Below, piece by piece: positions 37,489 to 50,592 of a stretch of DNA of 64,000 nt; position 1 is the stretch's first letter, and each line of letters begins with the position of its first letter. Below the pieces are notes generated by a model. That model saw only the letters and a program-made list of their open reading frames with translations. It had not been told where the DNA came from and did not search any database. The DNA is taken from positions 4,402,001-4,466,000 of the forward strand of contig JAQSEB010000023.1 of the NCBI GenBank assembly GCA_030063045.1. Direction: 5' to 3'. The position numbers and the translations under genes were made by a program. The DNA is from Pratylenchus scribneri (lineage: Eukaryota > Nematoda > Chromadorea > Rhabditida > Pratylenchidae).

Positions 37489-40249
37489 TTCGAGACAGGC
37501 CGTGGCCAAATCAATGAAAAGAGAGGAATAAACAAAGACAATTTGAGGATAAATATTGTACAATGAATGAATGAATGATTGGTGGACATTTGAATTGGAA
37601 TAAATAAATGTGAATATTTGATAGAGGAATGAATATAGGCCAATTGATTGAGGAGAATTCAACATCAAACACATCAAACACTCAATCAGTAGTCCCAAAA
37701 ATTTTATATGATAAATTCTAATGCGGAGAATTGGCCCCACTGGCTTTTAGGCAAATTTCATCCAAGATATTTATCCCGTGAATTCTCCAATATCCATATC
37801 CAATATTATCCCCGAGGGAATGTTTGGATGAAAATGTTGCCTTTCCATTCAAAATGCCTTTTCTTTTTCCCTTCGCTTCAATTCCTCACATTGCGTGTGA
37901 CTTGGAAAATATAAGTAAAGCATTTATTTTTCCATCCATCGTCAAATATATTTATTCATAATGCATGCAAATTTTTATGGCCAAAATGGCCAAAATCATG
38001 AAGGAAGAAGCTGGGAAAATTGGAGGCTAAAATGAAGAGGACGATGAATTTATGCAGAGGAATGGAAATTGGAATAATGGAAGGAAAGGGAGGAATGCGC
38101 TTTGAATATCGTTAGATGGATGAATAAAGGAATATTGGGAGGAGGGGATGAAGCCATCCATCATTTCAATTATTTCAATAAAAAGGCTGATCGGCCCCCA
38201 AGCCTCATTTCAATTCAGCGCAAAATTAACTTGATAAATAAAAGCTAATTCATTCAATCCATGTCCATTAAAACTGACCTCTGTTTATTACCCCTAAACT
38301 TTTTTCCTTCCCGCAATACTTTTTCCTCCACTTTTCATTTTTTGCACACAATTTGTGGCCATCTTTCCAGAGATGAATGAATGAATGGAGGAATTGGGAA
38401 GGGCCAAAATGAGGGACCAACAACAGCAGCCGTAGGAAAAGGAGAAGGCCGCCTTCGATGAATGCTGAAAAACGGGGGGAAACGCCAGGGCAGCCGCCAT
38501 CCACCAGCGAAGACCAGCGCCAGCCGCCCCCCTCCCCAAAGGCCACATTCAAATTTTTGCCTCCCTCCACCAACCACTCACATTTTCCCTCACAAACACA
38601 ATTCGGCGATGGGGCCGAGGGCCACTGCCCCCTCCGATATTTGCAACCAGCAAAAAGGACCGGAGGGGAAGGAAGAGCCATTCTCCATGAGACAGTGGAG
38701 CCAAAACGTCGGACCCCGTCGACATTTTTCCACCAATTTCCCGCTTCATTTTTTCCCGAAGCGTGGACAATTTACAATGGCCGCGGGGAAAGAATGAATA
38801 CTTTTTTTTCTGGAAATGGCTTCTTCTTACCCAAGATTGTTCAAAAAAACAAAAAAATAAATTCAAAGCCAAATTTGTGCCTCGAAACAATTCCTTTATA
38901 TCCTCCACCCCCAGGGTCAATCCACCAAATCTCATTTTTGTGCCGCCTTCCCTCTCTCCCCTCTATTTTTCAGTCCAAATTCCAAACCATCCATTTGCAT
39001 ATTTTTCCCCTCCGGCAATCCATCCATCCATCCTTTCCCCCCTTTCCTCCATTTATTCATTTGTTGGACCAAAAAATGGCCAAGGAAATGGCCGGCACAC
39101 AAAATGAAAGGCACAATTCATCCACTGGCCCAATTGCTGGCTGCCTCCTTGGTCCCAAACACGCGCGTGTCCCCTCCTTTTATTATGGGGGCTGAGCTGC
39201 TTTTCCTCATCCTCCCTCACTCCCTTTTTAAGCCATATATATTTTTGCGGCCACAATTTAGGGTCTAAAAATGGTCGAGAAGAGAGTGGGGCGGCTGGCG
39301 GGTGGCAGCTGAAAATAGTCCATTTGGAGCGCAACAAAAATGAAGGCAAAAACACGTCAAAATGGCATGCAAATTATTTGAATTTTTGAGAGGATTTGAA
39401 GGCGACAAAAAATTTCTTTTGAATTTGTGGCGAATTTAGAAATACAAAAATTTTGATTTAATTTTTTGTAGGCACACGGCATGACGGCATCAAAGCGAAT
39501 AAACAACAAAATTGGTGGGCGCCTTTTTGACTAGAAATTTCACTATTTTTGGCTTAATTTTAGCCCAATTTTTTTCCATTTTTGAATTTTTCTCCTTCAA
39601 ATGACATTTTAGTGAGGGAATTCACCCATTTTTGGGCTTTTTCCATTAAATTAATAATTTTTTGTACAAATTCTCTTAGATACCCCCAAAATGTACTCAA
39701 ATCCATTTTATAATCGAATTATGCAATTTTCAATGACCATGCCCCCTCCCCCCAACCCCAACCCAAAAAAAAACGCATTCGAACATTCAAATTCCGAATT
39801 TGTCCCTTAAAATTCTGCCGGCCGCCCAACTTCTTCTCCACATTTTCCCCCATTTCATTCAATACTTCCTTCATCGTTTTTCGGCGACCTTCCCCCAATT
39901 TTTCCTACCAAATTCCCATAAAAAAATTTGCGCGCACCACATTTCACATTTCATTTCATTTTTGACGCAATTTGCCTCCGTTCAAATTTGGCGCTTTCAT
40001 TCAAATATCAGTAGAAATTGTGGTTGGGCAATAAGTTCAGCTAAAAACATTTGAGAGGCCATTTTTGTTGACCATTTATTTGTTTATTTGAAATGGACAA
40101 AAAATTTGGGGATTTGTTGTTAGATTGGATATTCTTGTTGGGGGATTGGATTCAAGCAATTATCTCCTAATCAAGTATTTCACTGTAAAAAATCACAATG
40201 AAAAGGCAAAAAAAAGTACAACAAAGGATAAGGAAATTAGGGTTTTAAA
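37489..40249. other. Gene-poor region with C/T-rich plus strand
   Basis: No gene recognised. The longest frame, 38458-39195 plus (245 codons), is Pro/Ser/Phe-rich low-complexity sequence in pyrimidine-rich DNA, without homology that I recognise or clear splice partners; I treat it as chance. Exact octamers (ATGCAAAT or its complement) occur at 37965, 38993 and 39367. Confidence 0.4.
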
Positions 40250-42138
40250 TAGGGTTGCACCCCGGAGCCCGGGGAACGATTTTCGGGGACGGGGAATTGT
40301 CGGGGAAGGATCTTCGGGGACGGGGACGGGGAGAGCTTCGCGGGGAGGGGAACGGGGACGGGGACGGGGTCCCTGAAATTTCGGGGAATTTACACTTTCT
40401 TGGAAAAAATTTTTTTCCAACTTTCAAAAATTTTTTTATTTCTAAAATTTTTCCGAATCTTTTAATAAATAAATAAAATGCATATAAAATTGAATGATTT
40501 AAAATGTTTTATAATAAAAGACGGCCCATTTCTTCATCCGGAATTTGTTCCAAGTCTCATCATCCGATCCTGGCTCATTTTCTTATGTTGTTTCCTCCAA
40601 CAATGGATTCGAAATCAAATTGGCCTTTGTAACTAGCAAATTTTGAACAGTGCTAGCATGGATTCTGAATTGTCGAAATATTTTAAATATTAAATTAGAA
40701 TATTATTCTTAAACCTATTGCCAAATTATTGGAGAAAATCAATATTGCTTTGCTGATGAAAAGGCGTTCTGACGAGACGGAAGTGGCAGGAATGGAATGA
40801 AGTGCTCGGGCTGCAAGCGAAAGCATTAGAAATTGGAGTTGATGAGCATCCCATCATTTGAAAATCTCCATCTCAGGGTCGATGTTCTCCATAGTTAGAT
40901 TCACTGTCCACAACTCGCATTCGATGAACCTTCCGCCAAGTAAAAAGTTACTGATGCCATTTTCGGCCTCTAACAATCAGAAATCCGGTTCTTCCTCTTG
41001 CGCTTGTTGGATTGTTGTTCCGGCCACAAAATGCCTTTGCCTTCTTTCATTCAACAAAGCAGTGAATGCAATGGCCAATGGAGGCAATTGTTCATCTGGA
41101 AGGAGTAGCCGTAGACGATTGAGTGATTCCGCCGATCGGGCCAATTCATGGAAGAAGACCTTGATTGTGAGTGCGAAACGAGAGTGAATGGATGTCTGTC
41201 TTTTCAACAGAGAAATATATTTGGGTTGTATCCAATTGTTCGGCAATGGCATCCGCCCTTTTCAGCTCATCAGACCCCATGCTTCCAAGTTCTACCTTTT
41301 TGCGCTATGTGCTGTCTTTTTCAACAGTTACAATGCCAATTGATCGATTTGAAGACATGAATTATGAACCCGAAAATGAATAAGGAGGCAAAATGCCCGA
41401 AAAATATTAACATTAAGAGCATTTAATGGATTGAGATTGATCCAAAAATAACGAATTTCAATATTGATAATAATTTTTTGGTGGACACACTTTAGAAGAC
41501 TCTAGTTTAGGCCCATTTAGGCCATCGTCATAAAGAAGTAGGAAAAGTAAAGGGATGGGCCCTCTCTAGTTATTAAGAGTGTAAGTTTAGGGTTACATTA
41601 CATGATATTCTATATTCTTTGAATTATTCTAAACATTTTTATCCTGATGATGCCTAGGGGTAATCCTTCAGTTTCTTCCTTCTCAACAAAAAAGAAGTGG
41701 TCTAAAGTTTTGATGACATTTTTCTTTGTAAAATAATTTTTATTTAATTTATAAATAACATAAAGCCTGTCAGCTTCCTTTTTTACAATTTATAATGAAA
41801 TATGAATAATAAAATATGAAATATTAAAGAAAAAATAATGAATTTTGAATTATAAAATATGGAAATTGAGCGAAAAAAATGAATTTTTCAATAAAAAGAA
41901 GATTATTTTTCATTAAAAATAACAATTTTCATACATAAAAATAGAGAAAAAATGACTTTTTAGTTGAATTTCATTAAAAAAAATTTCCCCGAAATTTCGG
42001 GGTCCCCGGCCGGGGAGAGGCTTCACGGGGAGGGATTCGGGGACGGGGAGTTTTCATTTTCGGGGACGGGGACGGGGGACGGGGGCAAAAAAGCCCGGGG
42101 ACGGGGCGGGGACGGGGCGGGGACGGGGTGCAACCCTA
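40250..42138. mobile_element. hAT-like non-autonomous element with G-rich ends
   Basis: The terminal inverted repeats TAGGGTTGCACCCCG and complement are flanked by a perfect 8-bp duplication GTTTTAAA (40242-40249 and 42139-42146), the hallmark of hAT elements. Just inside both ends lie GGGGACGGGG-type tandem repeats on the same (plus) strand. The 1.9-kb interior is AT-rich with only short frames (for example 40977-41252 minus), and no intact transposase was recognised. Confidence 0.8.
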
Positions 42139-42146
42139 GTTTTAAA

Positions 42147-43629
42147 CCAAGCCACCCAAAAAATCGAGCAAATATCCATAGAGAAATGCATTCTTTACGA
42201 TTTAAAGTGTAATTTAAAATTGATTGATGAGATTAAATTTGCATTGAATTAATCAATTAGGTAATTTCATTCCTTTCCATTTTCTTCCAGCCGATTTTTG
42301 CCTTTTCTCTGTGTGTTTAATCTTTCCTCCTATAATCACAATTTCCATTTCCATTTCATGCTTTTGGCCATTCAACCACCTCCCCTCCCCTTTTAATCAT
42401 CATCGCATTTTCCAAATCACAAAAGGAAGAATAGGAATAAACAAATTTTTCCATTGGCCTTGGACTCCTAAACCTTCTTCCATTCGAATCTTTTTCCTCA
42501 TTTTGCATTTTTAATTTCAATTTTATTTTATCAATTTAGGCTAGTCTAATTTATTTCAAATTCTTTTACTCAATTTTTATCATTTTTGCCCTCCGGCTCT
42601 TTTCAAATTGATAAATAGAAACTCGTAAAAATTTGCAAATGCGCACATTCATAAAAAGGAAGGAGGGAAGAGCCAATCGGCCCTTAATAAGGAACATTCC
42701 AAAGATGAATCTTTTTTTTCCTTCTACCTACCAATTTTTCTCTTCTCCATTTTGGGCCAATTCATTTTGTGCGCATGCATGGGCGCATAAATTTTCTCCC
42801 CGTCCAATTTTCTCCTTTCCTCCTTTTGAACGGCCAACATAAACGCGGCGGCCTTTGGATGGTAAAAACTCGTTTTTTTTTATTTCAAATTATTCGACCT
42901 TAAACCCTTTCATCATCATAGTCATCCTTCATCCTCCCAATTCCGGCCCTCAAAATCGGCCTTTCAATTCATAACTTTTTTCGAAGGAAAAATTGCGCGA
43001 TCGGCATTGAAAACTGCCTGAGTGAGGCTATAATTGAAATTGGAATTATCAAGAGAACTTGAATTATTGAAAATATTCTGATTATTTTGGTTAATTTTCA
43101 GAAAATTATCCCTAAAATAGCTAACAGAGGAATCATAGATTGGTAAATCAATCAATAATTTGCATTTAAAATATTTGGCCTCGAAAATTCAAATGCACAA
43201 ATTTAAATGGGAATAATTATTCGACATAAACTTCATCACAAATTTGATTTCTTTATTCTAATTTTACTCGAATTCTTTACAATTAAAACATGCATTTAAA
43301 TTTTAAACTCAGATCATTTTTATCTTTTCATCTTCATTCAAAGCATTTTCATTTAATAAAATCAGCACCAAAAATTCAATCCACAATAAATGGGCCAAAA
43401 TCATGTAATTTTTTGACAGCGCATTCATTTATTTTTCGGGAAAATATTGTCGCCGTCATTTTTGCATAAATGAATGGATGTGAGAAGGGAATTTGCCGCT
43501 TCCGCGCGAAAAACGAGTTCTAAGCTGGGGCAAAATGCCGCCACACCCGACATTCCTCATCATCACTTCAATCGGCCCAACTGGGCCCAAATTCCAATTT
43601 TCGTCCACATCAGTCAGCCAATTTCCCTA
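42147..43629. other. Intergenic, no gene seen
   Basis: AT-rich with pyrimidine-rich stretches. Exact octamers on the minus strand (ATTTGCAT) lie at 42237 and 43158. No supported coding sequence. Confidence 0.4.
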
Positions 43630-44552
43630 CAGGGTGCGTAAAAAGTTCCCGGACACGGTTTTTTCATTATAAAAATTTTTTGGATGAATAAAATTTTTTC
43701 ATTTTTGGTATAATAATAAATTATTTTGCCCTTTATTGGAATTATTAAAAGATTTGGGAATTTGAAGACTCTCCTTTGGGAGGCGGACTTGAATACATGT
43801 CCTCCTCAAGGTTGAAATGTCCGCTCATTTTTTAGGGGTATTTTAATTTTTATCAATGTTTAAAATGAGAATTAAAATTTTTTAAATATATTTTCTAACA
43901 GCTCAGATATAGCGTCAAATAATATAAAAAAGAAAAATAAAAATATTAAAAATTAAACAAATTAGCCTAGACGAACTTTTTGATACGAAAATGCAAAAAT
44001 TGATGACTTGAAAAACCAAAATTTTCTAATTCTGAATTTCTTTGACCATTTGAAATTTTTTTTTTTAAATATTACTCTTCTATCTATTTTTATGAAAAAA
44101 GCCAATTTTGAGAACAGCCACCCCATTTTAAGACCATTTTTGAGGGCCATTTTTAGGCCGATTTTTGGGTTTCCTCCAGTCCGCACGATTTTTTCAACAT
44201 TTTTCTATGCCACTTTTTTATATTCAGGGTGGGATGCAAAATTTTTAGCAATTTATGAAGCCAAGATGTGGATTTATTAATCCTGTAAATTTGATAAATT
44301 TTTATTTTCCCATTCTTGAGTTATGCCCTAAAGAATTTTTCATCAAAAAAGGGATTTTCAAGATTAAAATGAATGGACCTTTTTTTAAAAAATTATAAAA
44401 TAATTTAGTTAATTATTAACAGGCCTATCATAGTTGATATAAGAGTAAAAAAGATTGGAGAATTTGATTTTAAAAAGAAAATTTTAAAATCTTGAATGTA
44501 AAAAGGTAAAATTTCATATTAAAAAGTGTCCGGAAACTTTTTACGCACCCTG
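43630..44552. mobile_element. Tc1/mariner-like non-autonomous element
   Basis: Terminal inverted repeats of about 27 bp start CAGGGTGCGTAAAAAGTT and are flanked by TA on both sides (43628-43629 and 44553-44554). The 923-bp length, TA target and CAGGGTG start fit Tc1/mariner. The 3' TIR is followed by a C run. The interior has no recognisable DDE transposase; the 90-codon frame at 44008-44280 is Phe-rich and unsupported. Confidence 0.75.
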
Positions 44553-47500
44553 TATTCCCCCCCCCCCCCCCTTTCTTTTGTGTTAATTCCATCCAATCTT
44601 TCCTATTTTCTCGACAATCATTCAACTTTTTCCAATCATTTTTTGGCGATTCTTCGATTTTATATTTGCGCAATGAATGGAATGAATGTATGATGAATAG
44701 TCAAAGGGATAACATTCAAAATTCAAATGGAGCAACTTTTTAATTATCCCTGCCAATTCCATCAACCATTTTTAGGGTATTATTCATATTTCCCCTCTGC
44801 CTGACCTTTTTTTGCCCCAATAAAATCAGCCTATTGATAAAGAAGGCCATTTTGGCATTTTATCATTGGCAATTTTTGCATGGCAAATTTGCATCCAATT
44901 CCCTTCCCATTTTGACCTCTATTTACTCTAATAATTCACACTGGAAATGAATGGCCTATTTCCCACCGATTTTGCATTTTCTATCTATCAACCCGTCAAT
45001 TTCAACGGGAAAAAGGTCAAATCACGTTTTTTGCTATTATTTTAGCCTCAGGGCAGATCTGCATCAGAATCAGAAGCATTTTTGCCATGACCTCCTCCCC
45101 CCATAAAAGTGTCCTTTTTCCATCAATTTATTTAAATTAGGTCAAATTTTCATTCCTTTGCATTAAAATTTTCATTCTATATGTGTTTAGGCTAAACACT
45201 ATTATAAAAATCCATTAACATTATTTCATTTGATGAAATCCATACATTTCTCCAATGAATTCATTTAAGTTTAAGCATTATATTTGCCGGGGACTAGGCT
45301 TAATCAAATTGGAATTTTATGCATTATTCACTTTTACCAACTTAAATTGATGGTGGCCACATAAATGAATCATCCAAAATTCCCTCAATTTCACAACTAT
45401 TTTTTTGTTTTTCAAAATATATTGGGAAAATGAAGAAGAGGAGTAAAAAGTGGAAAACAACCGCCTCATCAGCCAATATATCAAAATGTGAATATTCACA
45501 TTTTCTAGGCTCCTCGGGATTTTACCAAGCAGCCCGCAGTAAGGCCATCAAAATTCACTAGAAATGAGCCAAGGAATGGAGGCCTTTGGCCGGATTTTGC
45601 TAGGCAAATGAAAGAGAATGACAGCTGCCCGACTTGGCCAAAAGGCAAATTCCCTCCTCGCCGATGAGCCCATTTGCCTAATGATCTGCTGGGCCGGCTG
45701 GGCGGCCATCAATCAGCATAGCATTTGGGGCCCAATCGACTACCCAATTCCCCCAAATTGCATTGGATGTTGACTGGCGGCGCCACCGGCGGATCAGCAT
45801 ATTCATTCCCCCCAAGGGCGGCTTCCTCTCGCATTTCATCCTCACAATTCCTTCAATTTTCCTCGTTCAATTTTAGTTAGCCTTCATCGGCTTTGGCTTT
45901 TGGTGTTTGGCCCTCTCATCAATTCCTCACATTAAAATCAAATTACACTTTCTATAAATTATTTAACGATGGGCAATTTAAATTCTGCTGATGGCTGATC
46001 ATCCAATTTAATATTTATTAAAGAGAAACAACAATGATCAGAGTAAATCACCGCCACAATTCTTTTGTCCTACTTTTCCATTTCTTCATCAACATAAAAT
46101 CTGATCAGCCAATTTCTATACTCCAAATGCCTCCACAATTTCAATTGCAAATTTATCATCGCCTCCAAAAATTGCTCGCGCCCTAAATTAGAAAGGCAAA
46201 TTTTTTGATTTGATTTTGACGGCGCACAAAAATTATCACACGACCCAAAAATTGCGCAATCCATGCCCCCATTTCCCCCAACAAAGGAAGGAGGCAAAAT
46301 CGCCATCATCAAAATCACCTTCTCCCCCACCAATTTCCATCAATCCCAAATTCCATTCAGCCATTTGCTGGGCGGTTTGTCCCAATTTTTAGTTCATTAT
46401 TCATTCTCGCGCATTCAAATCCTTTTCCTCCATCCACTGATTATTCCCCCACATTTGTCCTTCTTCATTTCCATCTTTTCCCATTTTTTCTTCACCAAAG
46501 TCGCCGCTGGCCCACATTTTTCATTCTCGCCGATCAGCCTTTTCCTTCACCCATTTTTAAATTGTGGTCTGCTACTACTGGCTTTGATCATCGCCGGTGG
46601 GGAAGAAGACAAAAATGTAGTAGGGCAGTTTAAATTACGCAAAAATCCCGCACACTCCTCCGCCCATTTTCCCAGCAGCGGTGAATAATTTATTTTTTCC
46701 TTCATCCCATTTTGCTTCGCTGATCCAATTTCAATCCCCCCCCCCCCCCCCCCCCCTTTCTGTGCATATTTTTCTCCTTTTTATTCAGTCAGTCTTTTCG
46801 GCTTCCAAAATTTCCATTCCATTCACATTTTATATTACTACTCCCGAGCTCATCTTCTTTTCAGCCAGCCGCCCCTCCTCCCTCCTTTCCCCTTCCCATT
46901 TTTCGATTCGACCACAATTTTCTTTGAATAAATCCCCTCCTCCTTTCATTCATTCAAGAAAATCTCAAATGCAAATTTTGATGAGCTTTTTTGAAGTCAA
47001 TTTACCACTAAAAATGAAAAAATTTCCTATTTAATTTTCAAAATTATATTTTTATGATTTAAAATTTGGCCAGAAAAATCGAAATTAATAATTAGTCTCA
47101 AAATTTTATGAATTCTTTCTTCTATTCCCATTCCTTTTATCAAGAATTTTATTTTCGAATGAATTTTCTCGAAAAAATATAATGTTTATAAACTCAAATT
47201 CCATTCAGTCATTCATTAATTACCACTTTGAATCATCCACCTTCTTATTAATATGAATAATCCTCCAAAAACAACATTATTCTTTGATGTCTTTATTATT
47301 CAGGGGAATTCATCTTCTTTCGAATTTGTGGCCATCCTCCCAATTTCATCATACTCAAAAATATTTTTTTGGTAAATGAAATTTGTTTATTATTCCATCT
47401 CGATTCCCCTCCTCCTTCCTCCCTTTTCCTTTCCCCTCCATATCCCCTTATTTTTGCTTTTCCACCTTTTTGCCCCCGGCAAAATATGCCTCGAGGGGAA

Positions 47501-50500
47501 TGCAAATTTATCCACAAATTTTAACCTCATTTTAATAACAATCATCATTCTCCCAATCCATTTGAACATAATCTTTCCAATCTTTCTGCCACACCAGTTG
47601 ATGGACATTTGGATTGGATGGAGAATACATGCTTAAATGTGCGCGAATTAATTAAGCGATTGAATAATTTAAGCGCCAATTTCATTTGAATAATTCCTCA
47701 TTTGACCAACTTCCTCGATTATATTTTTCTTCCCTAATTCCTCTTTTTAACCACCCATTATTACTCTCATATTATTTCCCTTTCCATTGGGCTAATTTAA
47801 TGCATTACGAATTGGCCGAATTTGAAAAGGCAAAAGTGAAGGTGGTGGCCTTCGCTTCTTTCAAAGGGAAATTCATCGGCAACAGCTGCTGGCTGGGGCT
47901 GATGAATGGTCGATGTCCCCCAACTAATTTAAAAATATGCGCGCATAAATAAATAAACATATAAACAAGTGAATATTTATTTTGAAATGGCAATGCGATG
48001 GGCACAAAAATATGTAAACAAAGTAGATGAATGAATGAGAAGATATTGAATTGATCAATGGGAAAAATATTATGCATTTTGAGATGGTTTAACTGATTAA
48101 TTATTTCCCCTTTATATGGGAGATTGACAAAAATATTTACATTATTTTTGGACTTTGATCAACTTAACTGACCAATTAAAACATCCATATTTCTGCTGGA
48201 GGCTCTTTCTCTTCTTTAGTTTAAAATTGGGAACGTGGCCATAGAATTTAAAGTTCAAATTTATGGCCAAATTGGCTAATCAAAATTAATTTAATAGCTT
48301 TCAATTCTGACTGATTGTGAGTGAATATAATCTCCATAAATTGATCTGAGAGGGAATTAGATATTGCTTCCATTTTTGGCCCAATAATTTGTTATCATTT
48401 AAACAATTTTTTCATCAAAATATTCCCCCCACTTTGAGTTTCACAACAATCCCCCCCCTCCCTTCCCATTAATAATTTGCCTATTCAAAAATGGATGGAT
48501 TCCACTCTTCGCGCATTAAAATTTTTGGTGATTGTTGGTGTCTGGCCAGGGGCCCGCCGCGCGTGATATAAAGGAAAAGGCGCCCACCTCTATTTGAGCC
48601 CATCCACCAAGTCTAAAATAATATTCAGAAAAAGGGGAAAAACTGGTTGGTTGGCGCGGGCCCAGGTGTGTGTGCATTTCGGGCCTTCATTTTTGGGGGG
48701 AATAAAGGAAAATGGGGAGCGAACGGAAGAATAGTGGCCGATGGTGCCGCCTGCTGGCTGGATGCAAATTGATGATGTTTTTATTAGGGCCAAATTACCC
48801 GAAATTTTTCTATTTATCGGCAAATTTTGCGCACATTTATTTTTAAGACCTAAATCCCTCTCCTAGCCTAAAATAAATCTGTTATTCTAATTAAGCATTT
48901 TGCCCATTCTTTAAATTAGAAGCCATCTAAATTGTTACAATATTAACATTGACTCTCAAACAAAATTTTCGGCCATATCTTCTTAATGTAAGCAATAATA
49001 TTCCATCATATTCATTCATTTTTTTTGTTTATTTTGCCAAATTTCCATTCGAAATATTGCCTCAAAATCACAACAAACAACGACTTTCGCCTTCAATTCG
49101 TAAATCCATTTTCCCTCATCCCCCTCCCTCAATCGCACAATCCACTCATCCAATCCAAGGGCGATGCAAAATTGCGCAACACCCCCTCCCCTCTCTCCTC
49201 CCCCAATTCCACTTTCGCATTTTCCTCCGATTTCCCCTTTCCTTTCTATTCACATTTCCGCCCTTCGCATATATTCTAATTGTTGTCCCTGAATAGCAGC
49301 CAGCCTCACATCTCAGAGCAATCATCGTCGGAAGCAACATTTTGTTTTGTCCCCCTTATTTGGCTTTTCCTACCTTTCATTTGTTTTCTCCCTCTATTAA
49401 TGCCTTCTCCTTCTTATTATCTTTGGGAAGATGGGCCAAAAGGCTTGCTCCATTCCAAGGGAAATGAACAATCAACCCTGTGGGCCCCCGCAAAATGTTT
49501 GATTATATTCCATTTCCCCTTTTCTTTTTTGCATTTTCCCCGCCACTGGCTTTCCCCATTCTTTTCCCAAATATGGCCGTAATAATAAAAATAAAAAGCA
49601 GCATAATGCGAGGGGAAGACAATTGCACCCAGCAATGCTTTGATCAACTATTAATCCAATTGAATTATCCAAAAATGATGTTTCCGGATTCCATCGCTCT
49701 AATTGTTTTGGGGATGCAAAATTGCGCAGGGAGGGAATTTAATAAGCTTTTTATTCATGGCCCCATCGACCTTTAAAAAAGGTCATAGTTTTATAGGGAC
49801 ATAATTTTGTACATATAATTATGAGGATTTTGCTAGGAAAAATCATCGTCTTCTCATCATTTCAAATACAAATATAAAGTCTGTATAGTTTCAAAGAGAA
49901 ATTAGCAATAATAAAATGCCCTCAAAGAACAATGTATCTTCGTAATTTTCCCTATTTTATCATTTTCTACAATATTAATTCAGCCAATTCCTCATTTCAT
50001 TCCTCATCAGTCAGTTAATTTTGCATATCAATTCCTTCTCGTCCATGGCCCTAAATGCTTGCTGCCACCCGCCGTTGCCTTTTTCCCCACATTTCCATAA
50101 TTCCTTCGCCATTTTGAATTGGCTGAGAATGATTGATAACGGCTTTTTTTATTCAAATGAATGATGGATGAAAAATTCATTCATTTCTTTTTAACATTTA
50201 CATATATAGGATCGAACCGCTCTTTTAAATTTCAACAAAACCTCTCTGATTTTACAAATTAAACATTAATAAAGGCTAATAGTAAAAAACGATATGTTGA
50301 AAAAATTGTGATTGATCCTTTAAAAATGTTAAAAACTAATTATATTTGCGAATTTTGCCGCATTTTTTCTTGAGCGTCTGAATCTTGAGCTGGGCTGTCG
50401 ATTCCCTTGTTGGATCCTTCCTTGCTCCATTCCTTCCATATATTCAAGTCCATCACAGCCGTCACGGCACGGCACAATACCGATAATCCATTTCACAATT

Positions 50501-50592
50501 GATTTATCTAGTACATATCCAAATATCCATGCTTGGTATTCCCCACTCTTCTTTGTCATTTACCAATTTTAATATGAATACGTGAAATTTCA
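44553..50592. promoter_or_regulatory. Long gene-free region upstream of POU gene, with octamer sites
   Basis: About 6 kb without a supported gene. The plus strand is pyrimidine-rich over long stretches, with a 21-base C run at about 46736-46756. Exact POU octamers occur at 44887, 46969, 47500 and 48762. A GC-richer, less repetitive block lies at about 45510-45830. It could be the promoter or a large 5' intron of the POU gene, whose first recognised exon opens with a TTTCAG acceptor at 50592. Confidence 0.4.

Noticed and set aside
38458..39195. 245-codon plus-strand open frame
   Set aside because: Low-complexity Pro/Ser/Phe composition in pyrimidine-rich DNA, overlapping open frames on both strands, and no splice or homology support.
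40977..41252. 91-codon minus frame as a hAT transposase remnant
   Set aside because: No hAT dimerisation-domain wording could be recognised; the superfamily call rests on the 8-bp duplication and TIRs only.
46070..47636. Several 70-140-codon frames rich in Phe, Pro and Ser
   Set aside because: Pyrimidine-rich DNA reads as such peptides by chance; no conserved motif and no consistent splicing were found.
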